Shown here piece by piece: positions 23,654 through 34,482 of a stretch of 64,000 nt of DNA. The notes below the pieces were generated by a model. The model did no database searches and was not told the origin of the DNA. It saw only the letters and a program-made list of their open reading frames with translations. The translations under genes were made by a program, and so were the position numbers. The stretch covers positions 1-64,000 of the forward strand of contig AJWJ01000059.1 in NCBI GenBank assembly GCA_000277445.1, given 5' to 3'. The stretch comes from Polysphondylium violaceum (lineage: Eukaryota; Evosea; Eumycetozoa; Dictyosteliales; Dictyosteliaceae). The number at the start of each line of letters is the position of its first letter. Within the stretch, counting starts at the first letter, position 1.

Positions 23654-24893
23654 ATGAAATTATATATTTCTTTATTTATACTATTATCTCTTTTCACTTT
23701 ATCTTTTGCTAATCAATGTTCAATTAATGCAAATCTAGTGGACACTGGCAATCGATGCAATCCATCCTCTGAAGTCTGTAACACTGGTGCCTATTGCAAC
23801 CAAATTGAGCAAAAATGTACAGCTATCACTGCTCAAGGTGGTGCTTGCACCAGTGCTTCTCAATGTGGCACCTTGGCCTGTATCAATAATATTTGCTATC
23901 CCGGTAATTATGCTGTGTAAGTAAATTGTGCTACTAATAATACAGTAATCTATCGGTGTGTCATATGTATTAATCATATTTAATAAAACTATAGTGGTAA
24001 TCAAACTTGTAAATATAATCAAGATTGCTTTAATCCAACATTAACTTGTCAAAATGGTTTATGCAAGATTGCACCCGGTCAAAAGTGTACAAACTCACCA
24101 GATTGTGGAGTAACTCAATATTGTGCCTCTAGTGGTTTATGTGAAAATGTAAGCAACGAAGGTGGCTCTTGTGCTGATAAACAAAGATATCAATGTAGAT
24201 CAGATTTGGTTTGTACCTATGCCGATGACTCTGCCAAAGAGCTAACTTGCCAAAAACCATACACCAAACAATTAAACAACAAATGCAATGGCCAACAAGA
24301 CAATGAACGTATCCCATTCTTTATCGATTGTGATATTGGTAAAAATTTAATTGTATGTATCATTTATGTAATATTGATAATTAAATCTATTATATTTGAT
24401 TAACACCGACTATCTATAGTGCTCATCACAAGGATCATGTATTGAAAATACCCCATCTGCAGAATGCACCAAATGTTCAACCGTTTCCGATTGTAAAGGT
24501 TTATCAGACACTTGTCTTTGTGAACAAGGTTCCTTGAATAATAACACTGGAGGTGTTTGCGTTGCAGATGTTAAATACACTCCTCAATGTAAAGATACAT
24601 TCACAAAATTAATAAGTTGTTGCCAAACAAATGGTTGTGCCATGAACCAAAGAATGTTATTCAATACAGGTGGTTGTGCTTTCAACAAGTGTAAAGAATA
24701 CGTTTGTCAAATGAGCGATTGTTTTAGAGCCACTGGTTACAGCCTTGTTGCTGCTGAATCTGCCTGTGCATCTTATTCTTCTCCCGTTTATGCCACATGT
24801 CCAAATAGCTCATTTACTTTGAAACCTTCTTTACCTCACTTCACCATTTCTTTATTACTCGCACTTGTTTTCATATTTGCATTATTATATTAA
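23654..24893 (+). CDS. Cysteine-rich secreted protein, probably GPI-anchored
   Basis: Exons 23654-23916, 23995-24352 and 24420-24893 join in phase to 364 residues. A signal peptide (1-19, ending SFA) is followed by repeated Cys-rich modules of the form CxxxxQCGTLACINNICYPG, with about 40 cysteines, resembling the Paramecium surface-antigen/dickkopf-like repeats found in Dictyostelium cell-surface proteins. The C-terminus is a hydrophobic stretch (FTISLLLALVFIFALLY) after a small-residue, Ser/Asn-rich site, as in GPI signals. Role unknown: cell surface or matrix. An upstream ATG at 23570 would add 28 residues and bury the signal peptide. Confidence 0.8.
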
Positions 24894-25172
24894 ATAAAAC
24901 ATATGTTTATAAGAACATGTTTTATATGTAATGAATTTTATTTAATGTCAACCCTGAATTTTATTATCATTATTCTTTTCCTCTATCATACACACCTTGA
25001 TCTAACATACAATAGATTAAAGTTATACTAGTAGACTTCTTTGAAAGATGCTTACATAGCTATCAAGAGATTCAATCACTTGATGTTTGCCATGCTAACT
25101 GGATTTTTGCAATAACTCATGTATTTTGCTAATAAAATACAAAATGATCAATATATTTGTTATTTAATTAGT

Positions 25173-25325
25173 ATGGATGGAAATCCTCTCGTAAATCATC
25201 CCCATTATTTGGCTTGATTTTCAAAAACATAAAAACTTAGCAATGGGTGAAATTAAACGAATGGATGGAAATCCTCACGTTAATCATTGCGCATTAATTG
25301 GCATGATTTTCAAAACATAAAACTT
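25173..25325. repeat. Imperfect tandem direct repeat, two copies of about 65 bp
   Basis: Copy 1 (25173-25238) and copy 2 (25261-25325) both start ATGGATGGAAATCCTC and run to CATAAAACTT, with roughly 8 substitutions and two 1-base gaps between them. Spacing between starts is 88 bp. The origin is unknown. Confidence 0.85.
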
Positions 25326-25371
25326 CTAATTCATAAAAATATATATTCAATCGTTTTTATTCACCCATTGC
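25240..25371. repeat. Inverted repeat, 21-bp arms, enclosing the second direct-repeat copy
   Basis: Arms 25240-25260 and 25351-25371 are reverse complements at 18 of 21 positions, built around GCAATGGGTGAA. They would fold into a hairpin with a 90-nt loop containing direct-repeat copy 2. No terminal target duplication was seen. Confidence 0.8.
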
Positions 25372-25530
25372 AAACATACACATATTATCATATTAGATAT
25401 CTTGAAGATAGGCCCACCTCCTCCATCTATAATACAATATATTTGATCTACACCTTATAGATCATCCATATTTTATTAAAAAAGTAAATTCGTAGAAAAT
25501 TTTAAAAGCCCGATAAATGAAGAAGACCCA

Positions 25531-25540
25531 TTAAAAAGTA
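25531..25540 (-). terminator. Pol III terminator of tRNA-Cys
   Basis: On the minus strand a run of five T follows the tRNA 3' end after three bases, the usual RNA polymerase III stop. Confidence 0.75.
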
Positions 25541-25612
25541 AGGACCCTACCAGAATTGAACTAGTGACCTAACGATCTGCAGTCGCTTGCTCTACCACTG
25601 AGCTAAGGATCC
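25541..25612 (-). tRNA. tRNA-Cys (GCA)
   Basis: A 72-nt gene without intron. The acceptor stem GGATCCT pairs with AGGGTCC with one G-T pair. The D arm has GCTC/GAGC around AGTGGTA. The anticodon stem AGCGA/TCGTT encloses loop CTGCAGA, giving anticodon GCA. The T arm ACTAG/CTGGT encloses TTCAATT. The discriminator base is T (U73), the hallmark of tRNA-Cys. CCA is not encoded, as normal in eukaryotes. Confidence 0.95.
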
Positions 25613-25849
25613 ATGAAATTTTGAAAAAATCGGTGCAATTTATACTTTGGTCAAAATATATTTTTCCTTTAAATGATACGATTTTTGGATATTCATCAGA
25701 TAAAACTTTATTTTTTTATCAACTTAAAATTTTAATTATTGGAAATATTTTTTTACTGGAAATCTCCCTCCTTTTTTTAAATTTTAATTCTTCACAGCAC
25801 AAGCAATTATTGCTGGTAATTAATTTTAATAATAGTTTATTCATATAAA
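25613..25849. other. Intergenic, tRNA-Cys to MSH3
   Basis: Short AT-rich stretch that should carry the MSH3 promoter; in it the tRNA is transcribed away from MSH3. No ORF supported. Confidence 0.5.
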
Positions 25850-28800
25850 ATGCCTCGTTTAAAACTACCGAAAAAACTAGAAGAGGAACTAAAGGCACAA
25901 CAAGAACAAGAACAACAAGAACAGCGTGAAGAGGATCAAGATGAAATAAAGAAAACACCTGCTAAAAGAGGTAGAGCTGCAGCTAAACCAGCAGCTCCCG
26001 TCGCTTCTACCACAGGTCCGAAACAAACTTCAATATCTAGCTTTTTTACAAAGATTCCCGATACTAAATCATCCACAGTTGATAAAGATGGTGATGATGA
26101 TAAAGATGATGAAAAGCATGTCACAGCACCAATATCTAAATCAACAACAACTACTACTACAACTACAACAACTACGACAACTACGAGAAAAGCAACACCA
26201 AAAATACAAGATAAAGGTACAGATACATCTATATCAAAAGAATCTAAATCAAAAGCAACAACAACTAGTAGAAAACAAAAAGAACAAGAAAACAAAGCAG
26301 CACAACTCGATGAAAGTCCTACAACTAGAAGAGCGAGAACAAATGTAAAATTAGCATTTCTTGAATCCGATGAAGAAGAGGAAGAAGAAATGGAAAAGAA
26401 GAAAAAGAAACCAATGAACAGAAAAAGAAAGAAAGATGAAAGTGATTATGAATCTGAATCTGAAGTAGATGATTCAGATTCAGATTATATGAGTCAAGAT
26501 GATGTTTCCGACTCTGATACAGTATCAGAGCGAGATGACAATGATAATGATGATCTAGATATATTAAATATTGTAAATATAATCAGCACACTATCTTATT
26601 ACAGTTGTAAGGCAGTTTAATAACACAATCAATAATACTCTCTAATACACAGGACAAATTTGATAAGATGGATGAATCCAAAGATTCATTCTTTGATGAC
26701 AGTGCCCCACAAATTGTATTATATGATGGCAAAGTTGTTTTGCCCAAGGGCACACCCGATTTCCAATCAAATCCAAAAGCAGGTCAAAAGCTGCTAAAGG
26801 CACATGATACTTTACAAAAGATGAAAGAGGATCAAACCAATAAAGCACCCGAGGGTGCTCGTGATGACGACGACGAAGAGGAGGAAGAAAAGCCTAAAAA
26901 GAAAACAACGGCTGCCAAAGGTAAATCCAAGGGACCCAGCTACACACCCCTCGAGTTGCAATTCATAGAGATTAAAAAGAAACATCCAGACACGGTACTC
27001 ATGGTCGAGTGCGGATACAAGTACAGGTTCTTTGGCGAGGATGCAGAGATTGCCAACAAGACATTAAACATCTACTCTTATGTGGCCAAAAACTTTTTGA
27101 ATGCCAGTATCCCCTGCCAACGTCTGTATTTCCACCTGAGACGTCTGGTCCACGCCGGCTACAAGGTCGGTGTTGTCGAGCAGACCGAGACAGCGGCACT
27201 CAAGGCCATCAGCACGTCAAAGTCGCAGCCATTTGAAAGAAAGCTGACCAGAGTCTATACGTCGTCCACCTTTATCGACGACACGGTCGACGATACATTG
27301 TCTGCTTCTGACAGCTCGCCCAACTACATGGTATCATTTTACGAGAGCTACAGTAACGAAGATGACCCCCAAATCTCCTTTATTGCCGTCTCTATTCGAA
27401 CAGGCGAGATCATCTATGACACCTTTAAAGACAACCTCATGAGAGGCCAATTGGAAACAATCCTCACTCACTTGAAGCCCAGCGAAATCCTCATTCCGCC
27501 TAGTTTGGAAAAAGTAGTGACACAGCAACAACAGCAGCAGCAGGCAAAGGATGTCGGGGCAGATTTTAAATTTAGTAAGCTGACATCCAAAGTATTGAAA
27601 AACTATTGCAAGACACACCATGTTCGTACACAAGTCATGAGCGCTGATCTGTTCAATCACGACAAATCTTTGCTGGCGTTGATGCAATTCTACGAGTCTT
27701 GTGGTAGAGAATCCACCCTCACCTCCCTGCAAAGCTTCTTGAAGCCCAACCAGATCATCTGCTTGGGTGTCTTGCTTGTGTACTTGAAACAGTTTGTCGA
27801 GTTTTGTAATATCTTGCAGATGGAGGACAGATTCAAACCATTTAGACTAAACAATCATCTCGTACTGCCCCACTCGACCATCGAGAACCTCGAGGTCCTC
27901 TACAACGAATCTGATCACACTGAACGAGGCTCGTTGTTTTGGATTCTCAATCACACACAAACATTCTCTGGTCGAAGATTGTTTTCCAACTGGCTGTGCA
28001 AGCCACTCAATAATTTGGAGCTGATTATCGAGCGTCAAGAAGCCGTAAGCGAGCTGGTAGAGTCGATCAAGGGCATCAGAAAACAGTCACAGGCCTCGGT
28101 CGAAAAGATTACACAACTGTTGAAATCCCATATCCCAGATCTACAGAAAAACATCTCGCGTGTCTATTACAAGAGCCAATGCACACCCAAAGACTTTGTC
28201 AACACGATGGAGTCGTTTAAAAAGATTGTCTCGGTATTCAGCCAAATCTCGAGCCACGAGCCTCCCGTCTTTGGCGCCAAGCTCCTCAACTCTATATTCA
28301 CCATGGAAAAGGACCAACAAATTTCCGACCGTGTCAGATATTTCCTCGAAAACATCAACATTGACAAGGCCAAAGAAAATTTTATTGTTGGTGCTGATAA
28401 ATCCAATCTATGGATCACTGTCGACAAGTATCCCAAGATCAAAGAGGCTCAGGATCAAATCCACACCATAAACAACGAATTAAACAAATACTTGAAATCC
28501 ATCAAAGTTGAATTAGGCAAACCAACCCTCGAATACGTCCACATGCCAAAACTAAATGCTGAATTTTTAATCGAACTCCCAATCTCATTCAAAAACATTC
28601 CCAAGAATTGGTTCAAAGTAAACTCCACTCAAAAACTCGTTAGATATCATACACCAATCATTGTTGAGCAAATTAAATTGCTCTCTCAAAATAGAGAAAA
28701 GTTGAAATTATCTGCTCAAGAAGCATGGATTAGTTTTTTAAAGTATGTTTAGTATTATTAATTACAACAATAGAATGCGTTGATTGATCGTCATACTAAC

Positions 28801-29804
28801 AACAACAAAATAGTGAATTTAATAATGATTATATATTGTTTTCCAACTTTATTACCAAATTATCAAATTTGGATTGTTTAATGTCATTGGCAAAGGTATC
28901 TTCATTTGATGGATATGTAAAACCAGTATTCAAGACCGACAAAGGTGTCAACGGTATTGAGATTATTGATGGCAGACATCCTGTTGTAGAAGTGTTGAGA
29001 GACTATGTTCCAAACTCTATTTGTTTGTCAAGTGATAAAGAGACATCGATGATTATCACTGGTCCAAATATGGGTGGAAAGTCTTCGTTTATTAGAATGA
29101 CATCATTGTTGGTCATCATGTCGCAAATTGGCTGCTATGTACCAGCCAAAAGCTGTGTTCTCGGTGGTGTATTTGACGCCATCTATACTCGTATGGGTGC
29201 TAGAGATCACATAGAGAAGGGACAGAGTACATTTTTTGTAGAGATCCAAGAAACTTCTGATATTCTCAAATTGGCCACACCCAACTCTTTGGTGATCCTT
29301 GATGAACTCGGACGTGGTACGAGCACACACGACGGTGTTGCCATCGCCTATGCAACATTGAAATACATTGTTGAAAAAGTAAAGTGCTTTTGTCTATTTG
29401 TAACTCATTATCCCTTGTTGGCTCAATTAGAGAATCAATATCCCAAACAAATTGGTAATTATCATATGGGATTCATTGAAGAAAAAGATGTCGTTGTCGA
29501 TGGCAATCAAGACACCTCTATTCCCAAAGTAATATTTTTATACAAAGTTGAAAAGGGAGCTGCTCAAAATAGCTATGGTCTAAACGTTGCCAATCTCGCC
29601 GATATACCAAAAGAGATTTTAATCGAGGCCTCAAAGAAATCCAACGAAATGAAAGAATCTATTGTATCCAAAGCCAAACTCGACATTGACACCTCTGCCA
29701 CTATAAATGATAAAACCAAACAACTTGTTCAATCAGTTAAATCAGTCATGAAAAGTAAAGTTGATATCATTGGTAAATTAAAACAATTACAAATAAATCT
29801 TTAA
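25850..29804 (+). CDS. msh3: MSH3, MutS-beta mismatch repair subunit
   Basis: Partner of MSH2 in MutS-beta, which binds insertion/deletion loops in nuclear DNA. Exons 25850-26572, 26653-28742 and 28814-29804 join in phase to 1267 residues. A PIP box (QTSISSFF, 59-66) for PCNA binding sits in a disordered, charged N-terminus with a poly-Thr run. The mismatch-binding domain opens with VECGYKYRFFGEDAEIA, which is the MSH3 form and not the FYE form of MSH6. The connector, lever and clamp regions follow. The ATPase has Walker A GPNMGGKS (1021-1028) and Walker B VILDELGRGTSTHDG (about 1099-1112). The central 27.0-28.5 kb uses noticeably GC-rich codons compared with both ends. Confidence 0.95.
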
Positions 29805-29967
29805 TTTAATTTTAGTGTGATCAATTCTTTTTTGTAATTTTTTTTCGTTTCGTTTTTTTTTTTTAAAAAAATTTTTTCGTTTTTCCAATTTTTTTTTTTT
29901 CTTTATCGACTACTTTTGTCAGTCATTGTTATTATTATTACTATAATATTTGTATATATACACACAG

Positions 29968-31958
29968 ATGGCTGTCGATAAAAAGATCTTAGCTGCCGCA
30001 GCTGCAAAGAAACAAGTTGCCGCTAAAGCTGCACCTGCACCACAAAAAAAAGTAGTCGGTGCTAAACCAGTCGCTACTAAAGTTTCTGTACCACCACCCA
30101 AGAAACAAACTACTCCAAGTAAACCTCAACCAAAGAAAGCTGTTAAACAACCAGAACCAGAATCTGAAGAAGAGGATGAAGAAGAAGAAGAAGAAGATTT
30201 CTCTGACGAAGAAGAAGAAAGCACCAATAAATCAAAGTATGTGTATATTAATAGTAGTGTTGGTAGTTTGTGATTGTAAGATGATGATATTAATTCAATA
30301 ACAACAACAATTTATATTATAGTTTATTTGAAGATGATGATGAAGAAGACGAAGACGAAGATGATGAAGATTTTAATAATAGAAATACTAAAGCTTTTTC
30401 AGATGAAAATCAAAAATGGTTAAAAGTTAAAGGTCAAGAAGGTGAGGATGATGATGAAGATGAAGAAGATGATGAAGAAGAAGATGGTTTAGAGGCACAG
30501 AGTAGATTGATTAAACAAAAAAAAGATAAAATTGAATCTGAAAACATTGATGAAATTCAAAAGGAACACAAGAAATCGATTGATGAAGAGGATAAATTAG
30601 ATATAGAAGAAGAAAAAGAAGAAGGTGAAGCACAATCAGAATTGATGGGTGTTGATTTACCAGCAGTTTATCAAAGAATCAAAGATGTCATTCAAACACT
30701 CGAAAACTTTGCCAAAGAACGTAAACAAGGTACCACCAGACAACAATATATGGGCAGACTTGCTCAAGATATCTCCACCTATTTTGGTTACTCTCTTTGG
30801 TTGGTCGATGTATTTTTAAAGATCTTCCCAGTCGGTGAAGCTTTGGAATTCTTTGAGGCCAATGAAACCCATCGTCCACTTACCATTAGAGCCAACACAC
30901 TCAAAACTCGTAGAAAGGATTTGGCCGAAGCTTTGATTGCCAGAGGTGTCCATTTGGAGCCAATCAAGTGGTCTCAAGTTGGTTTGACCATCTATGACAC
31001 TCAAGTCGCTATTGGTGCCACCCCAGAGTATTTGGCCGGTCACTATATCCAACAAAGTGCTTCCTCTTTTCTCCCTGTTTTGGCTCTTGCTCCTCAACCA
31101 AATGAACGTGTACTTGATATGTGTGCTTCACCAGGTGGTAAGACTACCTATATCGCCGCCATGATGAAAAACACTGGTGTACTCGTCGCCAACGATGTCA
31201 ACAAGGACAGAATCAAGTCACTTGTAGCCAATATTCACAGACTCGGTGTCAAGAACGCCTCTGTGTCTAACCTCGACGGTCGTGAATACCCCACCGTTAT
31301 GGGTGGCTTTGACCGTTGTCTTGTCGATGCCCCATGCGTTGGTCTCGGTGTTATTTCCAAGGATCCACAAATCAAGTTGTCTAAAAGCGAGCGTGATGTC
31401 ATCACCTGTACTCACTCTCAAAAAGAACTCCTTCTCCACGCCATCGACTCTGTCGACGCCGACTCTCCCACCGGCGGTATCATTGTCTACTCTACTTGTT
31501 CTCTCACTGTCGAAGAAAACGAAGCAGTCGTTGATTATGCCCTCAAAAAGAGAGACGTCAAAATCGTCGACACCACCATTGATTTTGGTGTCCAAGGTTT
31601 CACTCATTACAGAGACAGTCATTTCCATCCATCACTCATTTTAACCAGAAGATATTATCCACACACTCACAATATGGATGGTTTCTATGTTGCCAAACTC
31701 CAAAAGATTTCAAATAAAATTCCAAATGGTGAATCAACTGGTGCCAAACAACAAGTCAAAAAGAGAAAGAATCCAGCCTCTGACAGCGAAGCTTCCAACA
31801 CCTCTTCCTCTGAATCCGAATCATCAAACAAAAATATTAACAAAAAAGCTAAAACTACCACCGCCAACAACACAAATACAAATAACAAAGTTTCAAACCA
31901 AAAGAAAGGTAAAGGTAAAAACAGATATTTTAAAAGCAAAATCAATCAAAAAAAATAA
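29968..31958 (+). CDS. nop2: Nop2/NSUN1, 25S/28S rRNA cytosine-C5 methyltransferase
   Basis: Nucleolar enzyme that methylates a large-subunit rRNA cytosine using S-adenosylmethionine and is needed for 60S assembly. Exons 29968-30236 and 30323-31958 join in phase to 634 residues. The N-terminus is Ala/Lys-rich, then strongly acidic (runs of Glu/Asp to about 150). The Nop2 region before the catalytic core includes TIRANTLKTRRKDLAEAL. The SAM site is DMCASPGGKT (about 355-364). The two catalytic cysteines are C428 in DAPCVGLGVISKD and C482 in YSTCS. A Ser/Lys-rich basic tail ends the protein. The VGLG after the first Cys replaces the commoner SGTG, which looks tolerable. Confidence 0.93.
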
Positions 31959-32532
31959 ATAGATAATTAAATATAATTAAATTAAATAATCTGAATCTAC
32001 ATCTCCACTTTTTCTTTTTTTAAGTTTTAAACTGTGATGTTATTTGTGTTTTAATATTCCTAACAAATAAAATAATTACATTTTTTCAGATTGAAACATG
32101 GTAAAATGCAAATAATACCGATATAATAGCTTCTAGTATGATAGTAAAGCTATATTTAGTGGAAGGCGATGAAATGTTTGATGTATTCTTTAGCTTTATT
32201 TTCAACCAGTGCCATTTTCTGCATCAAAAGAAAAAACAAAATACACATGTTTCTCAGATATAAAGCCAAGGAATACACATAACAACGCATCGCCTTCCAC
32301 TAGCTCAATTTCACATAATTTGTAATCAAAATATGAAAATACAGCATAATTTCGAATTCTCTATACCGAAATCAATCAGTCGTTTTCTGAAAAAAATAAA
32401 ATAAAAAAAAATAAAAATAAAAATAAAAAAACGAAAGAAAGGGGTGAAATAATTTTTTTTTTTTAAATTGTAATTATCCTCATCCCGTAGATATATTATA
32501 TAGATTTAGATATATAGATATATAATAATAAA
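31959..32532. other. Intergenic region, Nop2 to DNAJC2
   Basis: 574 bp with no supportable ORF. Its main content is the long-stem hairpin at 32157-32302. Poly-A and poly-T tracts lie at 32391-32430 and 32452-32464, just before the DNAJC2 start. Confidence 0.6.
32157..32302. repeat. Long-stem inverted repeat, candidate non-coding hairpin
   Basis: Arms 32157-32199 and 32260-32302 are reverse complements over about 43 bp. The outer 15 bp are perfect (TAGTGGAAGGCGATG against its complement). Two 3x3 mismatched patches, one G-U pair and one A-C mismatch interrupt the inner part. The loop is about 60 nt. The arms contain no ORF and I see no target-site duplication. It could be a microRNA-type precursor, another structured RNA, or the relic of a small inverted-repeat transposon. 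Confidence 0.8.
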
Positions 32533-34365
32533 ATGACAGAATTAATTGTTACATTGGGTGATTTAGTAATTGAACTACCACCTTCATCTGGATTTTCATT
32601 ATGGGGAGGACCAAAAGCCATTGAACCCGTAGGTAGACACTTTGAACTTGTTTGGAAAAAAGTACACAGAGGTGAAATTGAAATCATTGGTTTAGACGAA
32701 CAACAAGACGAGAGTGAAGACAGTGGTGAAGACAATGAAAATGATGAAACCTTGGATGAACTTCGTGAAAAGTATCAAAAGAAACAAAAACAATGGGCTG
32801 CTGGTGCCGAACAAGATCACTATGAAGTTATGGGTCTTGGCGACTTGCGTTGGAGAGCTACCGATAATGACATCAAACAAGCCTACAAAAAGATGATTCT
32901 CATTGTCCATCCAGATAAAAACACTGGTGGTTCAGACGAAGCTTTTAAAATGTTGCAAAAGTCTTATGATGTTTTGAGCAATGCCAAAAAGAGAAGAGCC
33001 TATGATTCCCAAGAGCCATTTGACGATGATTTACCAACCGCCAGTGAAGTTGAAAAGGGTGATTTCTTTGAAGTCTTTGATTCAGTGTTTGAAATGAATT
33101 CACGTTGGTCCTCTATCCAACCAGCTCCAAAGCTCGGTGATATGAAGACCACCTATGAACAAACTGTTAAATTCTACAACTTTTGGTGGGCTTTCAAGTC
33201 TTGGAGAGACTTTACCTTTGACGACGACTATGAATTGGATCAAGCAGGTTCTCGTGAAGAGAAGCGTTGGATGGAGAGAGAAAATGAAAAGAAGAGAAAC
33301 AAGAAACGTAAGGAAGAAGCTGCACGTATTCAAGATCTCGCCAATATGGCCTACAAAAAGGATCCTAGAATTCAAAACAAACTCAAGGAAGAAGAGGACA
33401 AAAAGAATAAAGTCAAGGAAGCTAAACTTGAAGCCAAAAGAAAGGCCCAAGAAGCTATTGAAAACGCCGAAAGAGCCGAGCGTGAAAAGAAAGAAGAGGA
33501 AGAAAGAAAAAAGAAAGAGGAAGCTGAGGCCAAGAAAGCTGAAAAGAAGAGACTTGATAAAGAGATCAAAGACAGCAAAGAAAACTTTAGAAATCTTTGC
33601 TACAACTCTATCGATCCAAAACAAGTACCACGTATTGAAGATGTAGAATTAATCGTTGCCAATCTCGGTCACATGCAACTCAATGAAATCAGTCAAGAAA
33701 TGAAGCAATCCACCGACATGAAATCTGTATTTGACTCTCACTTTGAACAAGTTAAATCCAAGATTGCCGGTAAAGAACAAGCTGCCAAAGATACTAAAAA
33801 GGCTAAAGACCAAGAAGACAGCAACGATAAGATGTGGACCGATGAAGAATGCCATCAACTTGCCAAAGCTTTCCAAAAATACCCCGTGGGTGTTCCAAAT
33901 CGTTGGGAAATGGTTGCTGCTATGGTTCCAACCAGAACCGTAAAGGAAGTTATTGCTAAATCCAAAACTGCTCAACCAACAAAAGCTTTCACTAAACCAG
34001 CTGCCATTCAAACTGGAAATGCCTATGAAAAACTTAAATCCAAAGTCGGTGAAAAGGTTATTAAATCCGAATTGTCAACTAGACCCGAACCATTACCAGA
34101 CACAGTTGTCGTTGTTGAAGCTCCAAAATCAACCACCACCAGTACTACCGCCGCTGCTAAACCAGCTGCCAAAAAATCTGCCGAAAAAGCCGAAGCTGTT
34201 TGGACTCCAGAAGAACAAAAACTCTTGGAAGAAGCCTTATCAACCATTGACAAGTCATTAGAGGATCGTTGGGACAGAATCGCCGCCAAGGTTGGTAAAT
34301 CAAAGAAAGACTGTGTTGCTCGTTATAAATATTTAGTAAACTTGGTTAAACAACAAGCCAAATAA
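32533..34365 (+). CDS. dnajc2: Zuotin/DNAJC2 (MPP11), ribosome-associated J-protein
   Basis: J-protein of the ribosome-associated complex that stimulates Hsp70 on nascent chains; animal and plant forms also act on chromatin. Single exon, 610 residues. The N-terminal zuotin homology is followed by the J domain (about 97-165) with HPD at 126-128. The UBD region (about 165-300) is followed by a charged coiled coil (300-365). Two C-terminal SANT/Myb domains start at WTDEECHQLAKAF (about 435) and WTPEEQKLLEEAL (about 557), as in animals and plants and unlike yeast zuotin. Confidence 0.94.
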   Translation: MTELIVTLGDLVIELPPSSGFSLWGGPKAIEPVGRHFELVWKKVHRGEIEIIGLDEQQDESEDSGEDNENDETLDELREKYQKKQKQWAAGAEQDHYEVMGLGDLRWRATDNDIKQAYKKMILIVHPDKNTGGSDEAFKMLQKSYDVLSNAKKRRAYDSQEPFDDDLPTASEVEKGDFFEVFDSVFEMNSRWSSIQPAPKLGDMKTTYEQTVKFYNFWWAFKSWRDFTFDDDYELDQAGSREEKRWMERENEKKRNKKRKEEAARIQDLANMAYKKDPRIQNKLKEEEDKKNKVKEAKLEAKRKAQEAIENAERAEREKKEEEERKKKEEAEAKKAEKKRLDKEIKDSKENFRNLCYNSIDPKQVPRIEDVELIVANLGHMQLNEISQEMKQSTDMKSVFDSHFEQVKSKIAGKEQAAKDTKKAKDQEDSNDKMWTDEECHQLAKAFQKYPVGVPNRWEMVAAMVPTRTVKEVIAKSKTAQPTKAFTKPAAIQTGNAYEKLKSKVGEKVIKSELSTRPEPLPDTVVVVEAPKSTTTSTTAAAKPAAKKSAEKAEAVWTPEEQKLLEEALSTIDKSLEDRWDRIAAKVGKSKKDCVARYKYLVNLVKQQAK

Positions 34366-34482
34366 ATAAATACATGCTCAAATAATAGTAAACAACTGTT
34401 ATTATTATAAATTAATTTAAATATATGTACAAAGGGGTTTTAATTTTATTTCTGTTCTTTTTCTTTTGTTGATCATACTATA

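Larger units (their letters stand above)
24894..25540. other. Intergenic region with repeats next to tRNA-Cys
   Basis: No ORF is supportable here. The region holds the direct and inverted repeats listed separately, an alternating AT-rich background, and the Pol III terminator of the tRNA. Confidence 0.55.

Noticed and set aside
26079-26348. Alternate-frame ORFs inside the MSH3 N-terminus
   Set aside because: They are by-products of the repetitive Thr/Lys/Asp coding sequence.
25850-29804. MSH6
   Set aside because: Both carry a PIP box, but the mismatch-binding segment GYKYRFFGEDAEIA is the MSH3 form.
32157-32302. C/D-box snoRNA
   Set aside because: A GATGA-like word lies near one end, but no CTGA D box is correctly placed and the long stem is not snoRNA-like.
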